From Obelidium mucronatum (Eukaryota; Chytridiomycota; Chytridiomycetes; Chytridiales; Chytriomycetaceae), in assembly GCA_025765595.1 (NCBI GenBank), contig JAIVFH010000132.1, positions 1 through 64,000 of the forward strand: a stretch of DNA of 64,000 nucleotides, in the 5' to 3' direction. Each line of letters opens with the position of its first letter. Position 1 is the stretch's first letter. The notes beneath the pieces were generated by a model that worked only from the letters and a program-made list of their open reading frames with translations, searched no databases and was not told the origin of the DNA. Of the stretch, positions 21,801 to 32,200 are shown piece by piece. The translations under genes were made by a program, and so were the position numbers.

Positions 21801-22360
21801 GTGTCTGGTAGAGTAGGTAACCCATACTTCTGGAGATTCATATGAAACTCTAATCTCAGGTGGTCACTGAGAGTATCACTACTACTATCAACCCTCACAT
21901 CATAGTGTTCAGGTGAGATACGTTTGTCCACTAGCACATGGTCAATGCGCCAGAAAGGATATTCTTTCCTGTCCAAACCTTTAAGTAGCCAAGTGGCTCC
22001 AAGCTTCCCTGGATGTTTCATCCGGAAACCATCCACAAAGTTATCCTTCATTGAGGCAAACCAGTCTTGCTCCTCTTTAGTTATTGTGGAAGGGAACCTT
22101 GACTCCAAGCCTTCACCGCTAACAAAGGGTAAAACATCCTCGGCTGCAGGCGCAATGTTAATATCTCCTACCAAAAACACATAGTGACTCTCTAAAAGGT
22201 TCTCACAATGGGACTTCAATTTGTCCAGGAAGGTCATCTTATAGTCATGGCGTTCTGCCTTTCGCATCCCACTAGGGACATAGACTGCGACTATTGCTAT
22301 ATCGGCCAGTTTTAGTGTCAAAATGCGACCTTCTTCATCTGATTCTGCGAGACATGTCGC
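18821..22360 (-). CDS. Polyprotein: ExoIII-like endonuclease + integrase + extra region + chromodomain-like tail
   Basis: An open frame of about 1,170 codons on the - strand (residues counted from 22321). Residues 1-165 match the C-terminal half of exonuclease III/AP endonuclease (EEP fold): YVPSG, GDINIAP, FWRIDHVLVDKR and LSDHLRLEF hold the usual Asp/Asn and Asp-His residues. An integrase follows: an HHCC zinc-binding region (HHDDLYGSHLGYSK ... CETCQKSK, ~285-330), then the core with VDFVGP and FLHTDGGPPF. The position that normally carries the catalytic Glu reads NGRVIKTL, i.e. Ile. After YGRDARLPTDMFFG there are about 255 residues not normally found there, before the conserved IGDRAWL and GPVRII (GPY-like) part, and a chromodomain-like segment (YVIENVKQV ... 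YLVDWLHQNKARNTSWQ, ~970-1025). The first half of the EEP domain is missing. Confidence 0.75.
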   Translation of the reverse strand, partial: ATCLAESDEEGRILTLKLADIAIVAVYVPSGMRKAERHDYKMTFLDKLKSHCENLLESHYVFLVGDINIAPAAEDVLPFVSGEGLESRFPSTITKEEQDWFASMKDNFVDGFRMKHPGKLGATWLLKGLDRKEYPFWRIDHVLVDKRISPEHYDVRVDSSSDTLSDHLRLEFHMNLQKYGLPTLPDTSSWLTPGTEEYYAFFQECNLGLQTAPLFGYDVKRIRDLQSKDPYFGPILRYIQSGALDLELDFDVMKAACYFVLDKQDLLFRVADVTAKTVRRQPGLIQLCVPDGMRVELFKRHHDDLYGSHLGYSKILPTLIDRFWWPDIVKDLKAYVESCETCQKSKDQRIKVGYMNPIPLGNYPNERMFVDFVGPLKEASRTGHKYIMVCVDSFTKWVEAIPIPDLTAETVCHALSEVFSRTGIPVFLHTDGGPPFSDNLIRHLGTLLGFEKTFTAPYWPRANGRVIKTLSQEIRAYINKFDFDDWDVILPFALFAYRTHVHSTTGETPFYMWYGRDARLPTDMFFGVSPHDELYPEELDSPVTESLETNLLDNKVEGPFPSIAVAQFTSLGQFKDKLHRKIHGYHKDVPLWDALRDVFDTYQLDVLCLVYDPKKKTKDNREHIPQRFFLRDGTCVALEGRMSRFDPSKRNSSVKLDRSQAPRTVAIYSRVGLIRNGPTTIWNGTNATGMGPFLSYETGVLSCSYKRQSVLTGDKDLCTKIIFDPRPQQLLMTVDRPLWSNSGNLVLIQKPCWSIEYEVGKHVLETLFHYMPDELDFGLRTCLVSDEAEIPQETSEEMRKTILQSIRAGLRSTYDIIKEKVLAAQKRAKEKSLEDDSPPYDFEIGDRAWLAVPLEAEAQRLHVAKKFVFRWVGPVRIIEQSGGDSKSHFTVVETFPGGEITCRRVHVSRLRPFKHRKPIDSAENAVKLAGTTFGEEIETWMKSTLLSRRPSGSYQPLDSTHEMLQRKFNPEWTPIDITDPKYVIENVKQVKFEAGTYQYLVDWLHQNKARNTSWQLHVDMPPVILEDVWENCIRNQNPEYYGNYKSWVSGKWAKSSPMPQPIKVDDELLLTPQVVRGYVKTSSRRKKAKVSQRAEKQALGTSKAPSEVEQRVRVVTRKGTTKSAATSGLSTKAVDISPSVGVSGTKKVVRKKSTAKPDTSPLMTRQHTMRTRSGKPTTP

Positions 22361-22416
22361 TCATCAGCGCATGTGTTGTTTCTCTCTCCTCCTGCCTCAA
22401 GGATTGATACAAGTTC

Positions 22417-23720
22417 TCAAAAACTTTGATGGCATAAGCCGTTTTTTTCTGGTGTTGGTTCTATGTGGCCATAGATGTATGTGTCCAATAAAGTTTCAAG
22501 TGGTGGGTGTTTTGACTCACTCCCCTCTTCCAAACCATTTTGGTCCTCTGGGCCAATACTGGGTCCCTTTTTGAGATCTTTCTCCCTCCGCAGAGAAAGG
22601 ACACTCTCTGTACTTAAGTCCAGTCTGGATAACGTATCTGCGGCAACCTGTGTGCTACCGGGCACATGAACTAATGTTATATCATAATCAGCCAACTGGT
22701 AAGCCCATCCAGCAAAACGACCGGTAAGATCCCCCTTCTTAAAGAGTGGAATAAGGGCTGAGTGGTCTGTCTCAACAGTCACAGGCCGATTCCAAATGAA
22801 CTTGTCAAAACAATTTATGGACCAAACTACTGCCAAACCTTCTCAGTCTGTGTTGCTATATCTTTGCTCAACATCAGACAGAGTTCTAGAAATGAATGCA
22901 ACAGGCAATCTATCTTTCTTTGCATTTGTTTCACCTTTAACATACAAGGCAGCTCCTAAAGCCTTCCCTGATGCATCACACTCAATGATGAATTCATCGG
23001 TTTCTGTTGGGTTGTGCAACACCATATCCACACATAGTTGTTTCACTAATTGGTTGAAAGACTCTACACAACTTTCATCAAAATTCCACGTTACATCATC
23101 TTTTTAACAGATTATAAAGGGGCAATGCCGTAGATGCAAATCCTCTCAAGAAACGCCTAAAATAAGTAGCAAAACCAATGAATTGCTGTAATTGCTTTTT
23201 ATTCTTAGGTTGAGGCCAATCCTTCAACTTTGCTGTTTTGTTCTCATCCTTTCTCAAGCCTTCCTTCGAGATAACATGTCCTAAAAATGGTAAGTCAGTA
23301 TAGAAGAACTGACATTTGGAAGGTTTGATCTTCAAATTATAATCATGCATTCTTTGAAGAATCATTTCGATATGTTTCAGGTGCTCCTCAGCATCATTTG
23401 AATAGATGATAATATCATCGACGTATACCATTGCAAATACAAAGCGATAACCTGCTAAAACAGTGTCCATCAGTCTTTGAAAACTGGGTGGGGCATTAGT
23501 AAGTCCAAAGGGTAGGACATCAAAGTGGTAAGGTCCCTGCCTTCTTCTTGCTTTTCAAAGACATCCTTCATGTTCTTACAAACATTTATTTGAGCGGCAT
23601 GACAAAGTCTGTCTGGCACCATTTCAAAGAGAACAAAATTTTTGTCTGAGTGAAAAATCTAAGACAACTCTCAAAATAGGAGAAAACAAAGTATATCTAT
23701 TTGATCGCAAAACTGCGCTA
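22417..23720 (-). pseudogene. Broken reverse transcriptase / RNase H of the LTR element
   Basis: Reading 5' to 3' on the - strand: a short pol N-terminal piece (VCKNMKDVFEKQEE, ~23560), an abrupt junction near 23545 where the RT fingers (~150 residues) are absent, then FGLTNAPPSFQRLMD, YVDDIIIYS and FLGHVISKEG (RT palm and connection). A one-base shift follows in an A-run near 23105, then RNase H (IIECDASGKALGAAL) with an in-frame TGA near 22840 before VVWSINCFDKF...VETDHSALIPLF and AADTLSRLD. Another frame change precedes the endonuclease/integrase frame. The order RT - RNase H - EEP - integrase is clear, but no continuous protein can be made. Confidence 0.8.
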
Positions 23721-23814
23721 ATCATAGAAATAATAGCCAGGTCGATTTCAGGACAGCAGTCCAACGACAGAACAGGGATGAATCAAATATACAACCCATC
23801 ATTGAGCCACTTAC

Positions 23815-24905
23815 GGTGCCCTCCTCTTCCATTTCCTCTGTGATTACCATTTCCAATGATTTCAGGTAGATAGTTGGGGGCTGCGGCGGCGGGCGCTGAT
23901 TGGCGCCAAAACGCTGCTGGTGTTGCTGGTCAACAATATCTATGGACTCGTAGACCTGCACGCTACGGAAGTTGTACTCCAGAGGAGCTTTGACTCCGGT
24001 CTGGAAACGGAACTGCGTCGCTTCGCCCATGAGGAAGCGGAAAGCCTCCTGCTGTTTGGCTGCTTCGATCGCGTGAAGAGCCTGCATTCCTACAACAAAA
24101 TAAATCCCCATTAATAAACGAAGGTAAAACCCGACAAAGAGGGTAATGGAGCGCGCAGATATGCGGCGGGGGCGAGCTTTACAGCGAGTGGGCAAAAGCC
24201 GAAGTCTCACCAATAAAATAAAATGAAAAATGTAAAAAAAATGCTCCAACAGCAAACAACCCAAGACCACATCCTGGTCTCCAACTGCCATAGCTGAGGG
24301 ATACTCACGCTCATGGTAGGCCATTTGTTTGAAGCGGCGTCCACGGCGACCGGGTGAGTGGCCATGGTTTTGCTGGTGGTACTGCATGTTTCCACCATTT
24401 CCCCACTCATCCACTCTGTGATATCCAGGACCGCTTCCGTTTCCGTTCGCTCCAGCTGGTGCAACGGGTGGTTCCCACGCCATCCGAGCGGCGCCAGTAT
24501 ACGGGGCAACAGCGGGCGGTGTAGCCGTAGCAGCAGGAACTGTCCCACGAGGGACAACCGAAAGACCAGCAACAACAGGCGCAACGGCGACGGTGGATAC
24601 GCGGGCGTTAAAAACGACTGGGACGGGCTCAACAGCGACGGCCGCGGGGCGAGCTCCCAAGAGCGAGCTGGAGGTTGGCAAGTTGATGCCAACACTTGCG
24701 CTTGTGGGTCTGGACCAATCACTGCAGATTGGCGACGGCATTGGAGGTGCCCTGGAATTTGGGATTTCGACCGTGAGGTCGATAACCACAACCAACAGTT
24801 GAGACTGAGGGTGGATGTATTGGTTGACGTCAGTATTCTCCTCCATCACTACGTCGTCCAGGTCCTCCGATGGTTCAACAGTGGAAGGAGAAATGATTGA
24901 GCCCG
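23815..24905 (-). CDS. Gag-position ORF with an intron, function unknown
   Basis: In element orientation this precedes pol, where gag is expected. It has two exons, about 24905-24309 and 24089-23815, joined by a 219-nt GTGAGT...GTAG intron, and a strong GTAAGT donor follows at 23814. The product is Ala/Pro/Val-rich, then Gly/Asn/Gln/His-rich (HQQNHGHSPGRRGRRF), then a more ordered stretch (AIEAAKQQEAFRFLMGEATQF ... VQVYESIDIVDQQHQQRFG). I see no zinc knuckle, and the true start is unclear. Introns inside a retroelement gag are unusual, so this may be captured host sequence; gag is judged from position only. Confidence 0.4.
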
Positions 24906-26069
24906 ATTCTCAGAAGGGAATATCTCTTCGGGAGCATGGAGCTCTTGACTGCTGTCGAGCGTTAGGTGAGCAAGTGTAACTTCAACACAATCAAACCCGA
25001 CTCAAACCAATAAATTCCGTCTCCGAAATGCAAGAAAACTTAAATAAGTAATAAAATAGTTTGAATCTATTCTGTTTCCTTTGACACCCAACTGGGGAAG
25101 TTGTTGGCAAACCAAACAACAACAATCAATAAAGACATACATAACATATGAAATAACAGATTGAAAACGCGATCATAAATAGCGTAGGATGCGCTGCTGC
25201 AGGGTTTGGGAGCATTTTCGGCTCAAGAGTCCAGATCTGTGACCAATCCAGAGGCGCGTCTGCACAGAGTACTACTTCTGACACGTCGCAGGTGATTGAA
25301 AATTATCCCTGGACGCAGTAGGAAACTAACTAATTGTCTGTACTCCCTACTGCGAGCCAGGGATGAGCGCGATGGGTTTGATCATAGTTTCTGAGACAAA
25401 TAAATTACAATCACCAAACTACCCCAGATAGATCGCAAGGCATCCTTAGCTTTTACAAATAAACTTATTTACTAATGAAATTGTTCGGAGATTTATCCAC
25501 AATCGCTCCTCTTTCTGGATTTTGTTGTGGTTTTTGTGGTTTTTATGACATCACGCACTTCCACCAACTAAAAAACGCGCTTTTCGAAATAGCGAAATAA
25601 GCCGCAAGTATCTTAAAGATATGTCTTCAAAGTTTCACAACTTTTGGTCAAGCCGTTCAGTTGTAGGTGAGATTTCTTCCCACCACCAACACTTCAAATC
25701 ACTGAAACGCGTATCAAACACGCTCCAATTGCTCCCAAACTTTAAGAGTAGCTTAATCTATATCTATTTATTGTATTTCCACTTTCGAAACGCGTAAAAA
25801 CGCGTCGGGTATTTTTTGTTATAATATTTAAACTAACCCAACTCAACAAAAAGTCATCGGAAAATTCCCAAAATTTGGGCATAGGTTCCCCCTATTTCTG
25901 TTTTTAATAATCTATATTAAGCCGCGAAGGGCAACAGGACAGTAAAGTCAACTGTTATGGGGCCGACGAAGGGCAACGGGCACAAAGACCACGTCAAAAA
26001 AAACGGAATAAACACGCAAAACATTAGTTTCAGTCATAAAAAGACTCACTTTTAAAGGTTGGGCCCCCC
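24906..26069. other. Untranslated leader region of the LTR element
   Basis: About 1.1 kb between the gag-position ORF and the right LTR, AT-rich with short direct words such as AACGCG. No ORF of note, no tRNA and no clear primer-binding site at the LTR edge. Confidence 0.4.
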
Positions 26070-27040
26070 TGTCACACATTCCTAGTCTTTCCTTATTGTT
26101 TAAATAAAGATAGTCCAGATGCATGGGTCGTTGGTTGAGCCTGATGAGTGGTCCAGTGGCCCAGATACTCATCAGTAAAATTCGCGGCAATAGCGTACTC
26201 ACGAGGAATAATTATAATAATGATCCTAAAAGAAGAACAAGTGAAAGAACAGAATAAAAGAAATAAAATAAAAGAAATAACAGAACTTAACTGAATCCCA
26301 AATAAAATGAAATCTTCCTATCTTTACTCACGTTACCCCACTCGCGAGTGTTTTTGGTTCCATTGGGTTTGCGGTCCAGCGCAACCCCTTCCGGATCCAC
26401 GTCAATCAGATTGAGATCTGCGGTGGCCCTACTCCTCTAAGTCCCTACGCACCTACAACCCTTAAACTAAATCTAACTCCTAGTTTGATTGCTCGGCTGC
26501 ACGATCTGTGGGACCCGTCGCCTTTACCCTGGGTCATCATCCCAATAGCAGGCTCTCCAACAGCGACTGGGTGCACACCTACTACGACTCTTTAAAGCTC
26601 CCTAGTCGACTTCCTGGGATCATTCCCATACGCTACTTCGCCCAACTCGAGACCGCTATACTCGCTAGCTACTAAAGTCCAGGTATCTTCCGGAATACCC
26701 TTTGGCACAACTGATTTCGCTCGCGTTCACTCACCGAATCTGATCAACTCACAATAGGATCCCCTTGGAGGGACGTAGCCCTCTCTTATAAAGTTCGCTC
26801 GTGAGAGATGCGATCACTGACGCGACCTGGGAAGGACATGGTCGCCATCACGCCATGCCGGTCATTTCAATTCTCAACAACTCCAAATCTTTATTGATCG
26901 ACGCGACAATCCCAAAACAGAGAATCACAAATAAATCAATAAAGAATAATAAATAACAATTAATAAATAAAAACGCTGTCAAAGTTAGTAGTCTAGGCGG
27001 GAAAGTCAAAAACCCCTCCCGTGAAGGTGTAAACTTCACA
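26070..27040 (-). repeat. Right LTR (5' LTR of the element)
   Basis: 971 bp, about 99.5% identical to the left LTR outside a 28-bp length difference. It starts TGTCACAC and ends CTTCACA, and abuts LRR coding sequence directly at 27041. Confidence 0.9.
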
Positions 27041-27814
27041 GACCTGTCAAACAACAATATCTCTGGACCCATATCAAAGCGCTTCATCAAGCTCACCAAC
27101 CTCCGATATCTCTCCCTCAGTCATAATCAAGTCGATGGAAATTTTGACGGCAATTGTTTCCCGAGCATCTCGCTGTTGGAACAAGTAAAACTCGACCACA
27201 ACAACCTCACCGGCGCCCTCCCCAATTCATTCGACAGATTGAAACACTGCCTTAATCTCCTCGATCTCAGTCACAACAGATTCACGGGTCCCATCCCTGA
27301 TGTTTTCAGAAGCTTCCCCAAACTCGAACACCTTATCCTTTCTCACAACGATTTGTCGGGATCCATTTCGCCAGAGATTCACGGCTGGCAAAGTATCCGA
27401 AATCTCTATTTGGACCACAATCGAATCACTGGCGAAATTCCCGATGCTATTGGTGTGTCAATGAGGAGACTCGAGAAGCTGTTCTTGAACAACAACAGAT
27501 TGAGCGGAAGCATCCCGCACACTCTCGGAAACGCTTTGATTCTCAAAGTATTGTCCGTGATTCATCTTGAGTCGAATTTGCTCGAAGGTGCTGTCCCAGC
27601 GGTATTGTCGACGCTGCCTGAGTTGAGGAAATTGGATCTTTCCCACAACCTTCTCTCTGGGAGACTTCCCAATGAACTTGGACAAGCGAATCGTTTGACG
27701 TTTGTGGCTGTGAATGGAAATCGGCGTTTTGATTTCTCGCCACTCGTTGCTCCAACCAACCAGAATATTGAGATTCAAAAAAAGTGTCCTCCAAATTGCC
27801 CCGATTGCCTTTAA
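27041..27814 (+). pseudogene. LRR protein gene truncated by the LTR
   Basis: From the first base after the LTR the + strand is open for 257 codons: DLSNNNISGPISKRF, then about eight plant-type LRRs (LxxLxLsHNxLtGxIP), ending in a Cys-containing cap (KKCPPNCPDCL) and a stop. The 5' part of the gene (start, any signal peptide, first repeats) is missing and is not found on the other side of the element. The final Cys cap resembles extracellular LRR proteins. It is probably a broken gene. Confidence 0.75.
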
Positions 27815-28829
27815 CTGTTTATTATTTCGAAGGAGTGGTCCGATTGCCGTTAGCTGTTTATCTTCTTGTTATTCTTTCGAAGGAGCGGGTTATTTCTTTC
27901 AAAATACATGTTGTTACTGTGGTTTCATTGTCTTTGTAGTTGTGAGTGAGCGAAGTGTGGAATAAAGAGTTTGCACTTTCGAATATGCATAACATACAAT
28001 GAAGTGGAATACATACTTTGTGTCTGCGAGATCCTGGTTTGGTATTCCTCCTTCATCACAAGAAAAGCGAGTCCCAAAATAAATCAAAATCACGCTTCTC
28101 ACAATCGAATTGGACTACTTTGACCCTGCCCACAACGAAAATAATATTTTCCACCGGCCATCTAAATCGCAAGATCCTTTTTAAACTCGACAAGCACCAA
28201 ACCGTCTTTTCTTCGAGTTCCGTCCGAGAAATTTGTCAGAAAAAAAAACCTCAAAACAAAGTTCCTCCTCCTCCAAAACAACCAACTTCCCCCCAAGTCC
28301 CTAGCCCGCCTTCGTCTTGGGCGTGACTCATTGATCACGATAGCGCCTTTCGAACAGCCACTATGCCTTTAATCGGTAGGTTCTTCGTTCAGTTTCATGA
28401 TCAAACCTGTCGCGTCTCCTCTCAACACAACCCAACTCTGCCACACCCAAACAGGCGCCAAATTTCATTATTTCGCGTAAGAAACGCGTTCTTCTTTTTA
28501 GGGACCCGAGCTGTGAGCTTCCCTCGATGGTGCGATCATTGTTGACTTTCCCTTTAACATCATCCGCTCTTTTAGATTCACGAGCTTCAACACCGACTCC
28601 TCATGAAAAGCGCCGAGCTATAAATATAGTAGCGCTGTTACGTGTGACGGTGTGAGTGCTCTGCACAAGTGACTTCTCTCCGCCTGACATTATTTCTATT
28701 TTCGTAGCATTAGAAAAGCTTGCCTGGAAGACCTCATGCTACAATCCTTTGGATTCTTTGTATAATGTTCCTTATTTTCGTGTTTACGATTTTTATTTCA
28801 TGGTTTGTTGTTATTTTATTTCTTCGTCT

Positions 28830-28867
<38 letters not shown>

Positions 28868-29261
28868 CCGGCTCATTTCGGAATTATCATTCTCACTGAC
28901 ATAACAACTCCTTAGGTTCTATGATCCGACTCCACTTAAATAAATGGGCTGTATTTAATAATTACGCATTCTCTCCCGCTCTGTACCCCAGTGTTCCCGA
29001 TTTCCAGGTGCATGCGTCCCAACTTTCTCCAGGAGCTTCGTCCCAGCCAAACCTAACCATACTGGTCAAACCGATCTGCGACGGCAAACTTTATGTTCCG
29101 CTACTGTCTTTTTTATTTCTTTTTACCATTCAATTCCTTCAACTATTGGAAAACCAAAAAAATAATTTGGCTTTCGGGAGGGGCCTTTAGGTACGTGATA
29201 AACTTCCTCTACATATTTTGTTTTCATTTAATGTGTACTAATACTTAAGCATATACCGAGT
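27815..29261. other. Gene-poor stretch with leader copy and poly-T
   Basis: No clear gene. It contains an about 150-bp stretch (28225-28370) homologous to the leader of the right-edge gene, followed by ATGCCTTTAATCG and a GTAGGT donor-like site. A pure T run of about 38 nt lies near 28829-28867. A possible GTACGT...ATAG intron (29191-29267) leads into the tandem array. Confidence 0.45.
28225..28370 (+). repeat. Leader-like segment shared with 63560-63700
   Basis: Both copies contain TTCCTCCTCCTCCAAA, CAACCAACT and, at the end, a GAT-ACGAT stretch running into CCACTATGCCT. At this locus the downstream exon has diverged beyond recognition, although a later ...AG|ATTCACG junction (about 28575) also resembles the right-edge gene. 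It may be a decayed copy of that gene. Confidence 0.5.
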
Positions 29262-32200
29262 TCTTGATAGGATCAAGACTATGGGACTTGGCGGCTCATG
29301 AACTCCATGGCTGTCTGTGCTGGTGCTGCAGTGATGAGTTTCCAAGCCGTTTCGGGGGCTGAAGAGGTTAGCAGTTTAAAAGGGGCGATTCGTTTCCCCT
29401 ACGAGCGCTCTCACGGTTTTCAAGACTCATTGTGGTGCCCGCTCAGACAGTGTGTTGCAGTGTGCTCCCAAAGGTAACCATCGCTTCTTGACTATTTAAT
29501 ACTCCCTTTGCATTCTAAAACCGTGTCTTTTATTGTCAACAGAATACACACGGCAACCCATGGAATCCATAGCTCTTTGGGTCTTCGCTGCAATGATGAG
29601 TTTCCAAGCCGTTTTGGGGGCTGAAGAGGTTAGCAGTTTAAAAGGGGCGATTTATTTCCCCTACGAGCGCTCTCACGGTTTTCAAGACTCATTGTGGTGC
29701 CCGCTCAGACAGTGTGTTGCAGTGTGCTTCCAAAGGTAACCATCGCTTCTTGACTATTTAATACTCCCTTTGCATTATAAAACCGTGTTTTTTATTGTCA
29801 ACAGAATACACACGGCAACCCATGGAATCCATAGCTCTTTGGGTCTTCGCTGCAATGATGAGTTTCCAAGCCGTTTCGGGGGCTGAAGAGGTTAGCAGTT
29901 TAAAAGGGGCGATTTATTTCCCCTACGAGCGCTCTCATGGTTTTCAAAACTCATTGTGGTGTGGACTCCAAGATGCTGGCTATGAGGGGGGTCTTTGTGG
30001 GCAAGTCCCCAGGTATGTCTTACTTTCTTTGTTACTTGCTCCATACTAACTCCTTTTTATACCGAGTATTTATTTAATCCAGAAATCAAGACTATGGGAC
30101 TTGGCGGATCCTCCATTCCATGGCTGTCTGGGCTGGTGCTGCAGTGATGAGTTTCCAAGCCGTTTCGGGGGCTGAAGAGGTTAGCAGTTTAAAAGGGGCG
30201 ACTCGTTTCCCCTACGAGCGCTCTCACGGTTTTCAAGACTCATTGTGGTGCCCGCTCAGACAGTGTGTTGCAGTGTGCTCCCAAAGGTAACCATCGCTTC
30301 TTGACTATTTAATACTCCCTTTGCATTCTAAAACCGTGTCTTTTATTGTCAACAGAATACACACGGCAACCCATGGAATCCATAGCTCTTTGGGTCTTCG
30401 CTGCAATGATGAGTTTCCAAGCCGTTTCGGGGGCTGAAGAGGTTAGCAGTTTAAAAGGGGCGATTTATTTCCCCTACGAGCGCTCTCATGGTTTTCAAAA
30501 CTCATTGTGGTGTGGACTCCAAGATGCTGGCTATGAGGGGGGTCTTTGTGGGCAAGTCCCCAGGTATGTCTTACTTTCTTTGTTACTTGCTCCATACTAA
30601 CTCCTTTTTATACCGAGTATTTATTTAATCCAGAAATCAAGACTATGGGACTTGGCGGATCCTCCATTCCATGGCTGTCTGGGCTGGTGCTGCAGTGATG
30701 AGTTTCCAAGCCGTTTCGGGGGCTGAAGAGGTTAGCAGTTTAAAAGGGGCGATTCGTTTCCCCTACGAGCGCTCTCACGGTTTTCAAGACTCATTGTGGT
30801 GCCCGCTCAGACAGTGTGTTGCAGTGTGCTCCCAAAGGTAACCATCGCTTCTTGACTATTTAATACTCCCTTTGCATTCTAAAACCGTGTCTTTTATTGT
30901 CAACAGAATACACACGGCAACCCATGGAATCCATAGCTCTTTGGGTCTTCGCTGCAATGATGAGTTTCCAAGCCGTTTCGGGGGCTGAAGAGGTTAGCAG
31001 TTTAAAAGGGGCGATTTATTTCCCCTACGAGCGCTCTCATGGTTTTCAAAACTCATTGTGGTGTGGACTCCAAGATGCTGGCTATGAGGGGGGTCTTTGT
31101 GGGCAAGTCCCCAGGTATGTCTTACTTTCTTTGTTACTTGCTCCATACTAACTCCTTTTTATACCGAGTATTTATTTAATCCAGAAATCAAGACTATGGG
31201 ACTTGGCGGATCCTCCATTCCATGGCTGTCTGGGCTGGTGCTGCAGTGATGAGTTTCCAAGCCGTTTCGGGGGCTGAAGAGGTTAGCAGTTTAAAAGGGG
31301 CGATTCGTTTCCCCTACGAGCGCTCTCACGGTTTTCAAGACTCATTGTGGTGCCCGCTCAGACAGTGTGTTGCAGTGTGCTCCCAAAGGTAACCATCGCT
31401 TCTTGACTATTTAATACTCCCTTTGCATTCTAAAACCGTGTCTTTTATTGTCAACAGAATACACACGGCAACCCATGGAATCCATAGCTCTTTGGGTCTT
31501 CGCTGCAATGATGAGTTTCCAAGCCGTTTCGGGGGCTGAAGAGGTTAGCAGTTTAAAAGGGGCGATTTATTTCCCCTACGAGCGCTCTCATGGTTTTCAA
31601 AACTCATTGTGGTGTGGACTCCAAGATGCTGGCTATGAGGGGGGTCTTTGTGGGCAAGTCCCCAGGTATGTCTTACTTTCTTTGTTACTTGCTCCATACT
31701 AACTCCTTTTTATACCGAGTATTTATTTAATCCAGAAATCAAGACTATGGGACTTGGCGGCTCCTCCATTCCATGGCTGTCTGTGCTGGTGCTGCAGTGA
31801 TGAGTTTCCAAGCCGTTTCGGGGGCTGAAGAGGTTAGCAGTTTAAAAGGGGCGATTCGTTTCCCCTACGAGCGCTCTCACGGTTTTCAAGACTCATTGTG
31901 GTGCCCGCTCAGACAGTGTGTTGCAGTGTGCTCCCAAAGGTAACCATCGCTTCTTGACTATTTAATACTCCCTTTGCATTCTAAAACCGTGTCTTTTATT
32001 GTCAACAGAATACACACGGCAACCCATGGAATCCATAGCTCTTTGGGTCTTCGCTGCAATGATGAGTTTCCAAGCCGTTTCGGGGGCTGAAGAGGTTAGC
32101 AGTTTAAAAGGGGCGATTTATTTCCCCTACGAGCGCTCTCATGGTTTTCAAAACTCATTGTGGTGTGGACTCCAAGATGCTGGCTATGAGGGGGGTCTTT

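Larger units (their letters stand above)
17643..27040 (-). mobile_element. Ty3/gypsy-type LTR retrotransposon (chromovirus-like), defective
   Basis: Two direct repeats of 999 and 971 bp (17643-18641 and 26070-27040) begin TGTCACAC and end TTCACA. They flank - strand polyprotein sequence with reverse transcriptase, RNase H, integrase and a chromodomain-like tail. In element orientation the 5' LTR is the right-hand one. The LTRs differ by a handful of substitutions and by two extra 14-bp units in the left copy. The flanks show no target-site duplication (GTATT on the left, GACCT on the right). The sequence after the 5' LTR is GGGGGGCCCAACC, not an obvious tRNA primer site. A purine-rich stretch (AGGAGGTGGTTTTTGGGG) precedes the 3' LTR. 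RT is deleted and frameshifted, so this copy cannot be autonomous. Confidence 0.85.

Noticed and set aside
26070..27099. 83-84-codon ORFs in the LTRs as genes
   Set aside because: They occur identically in both LTRs and have no protein-like features.
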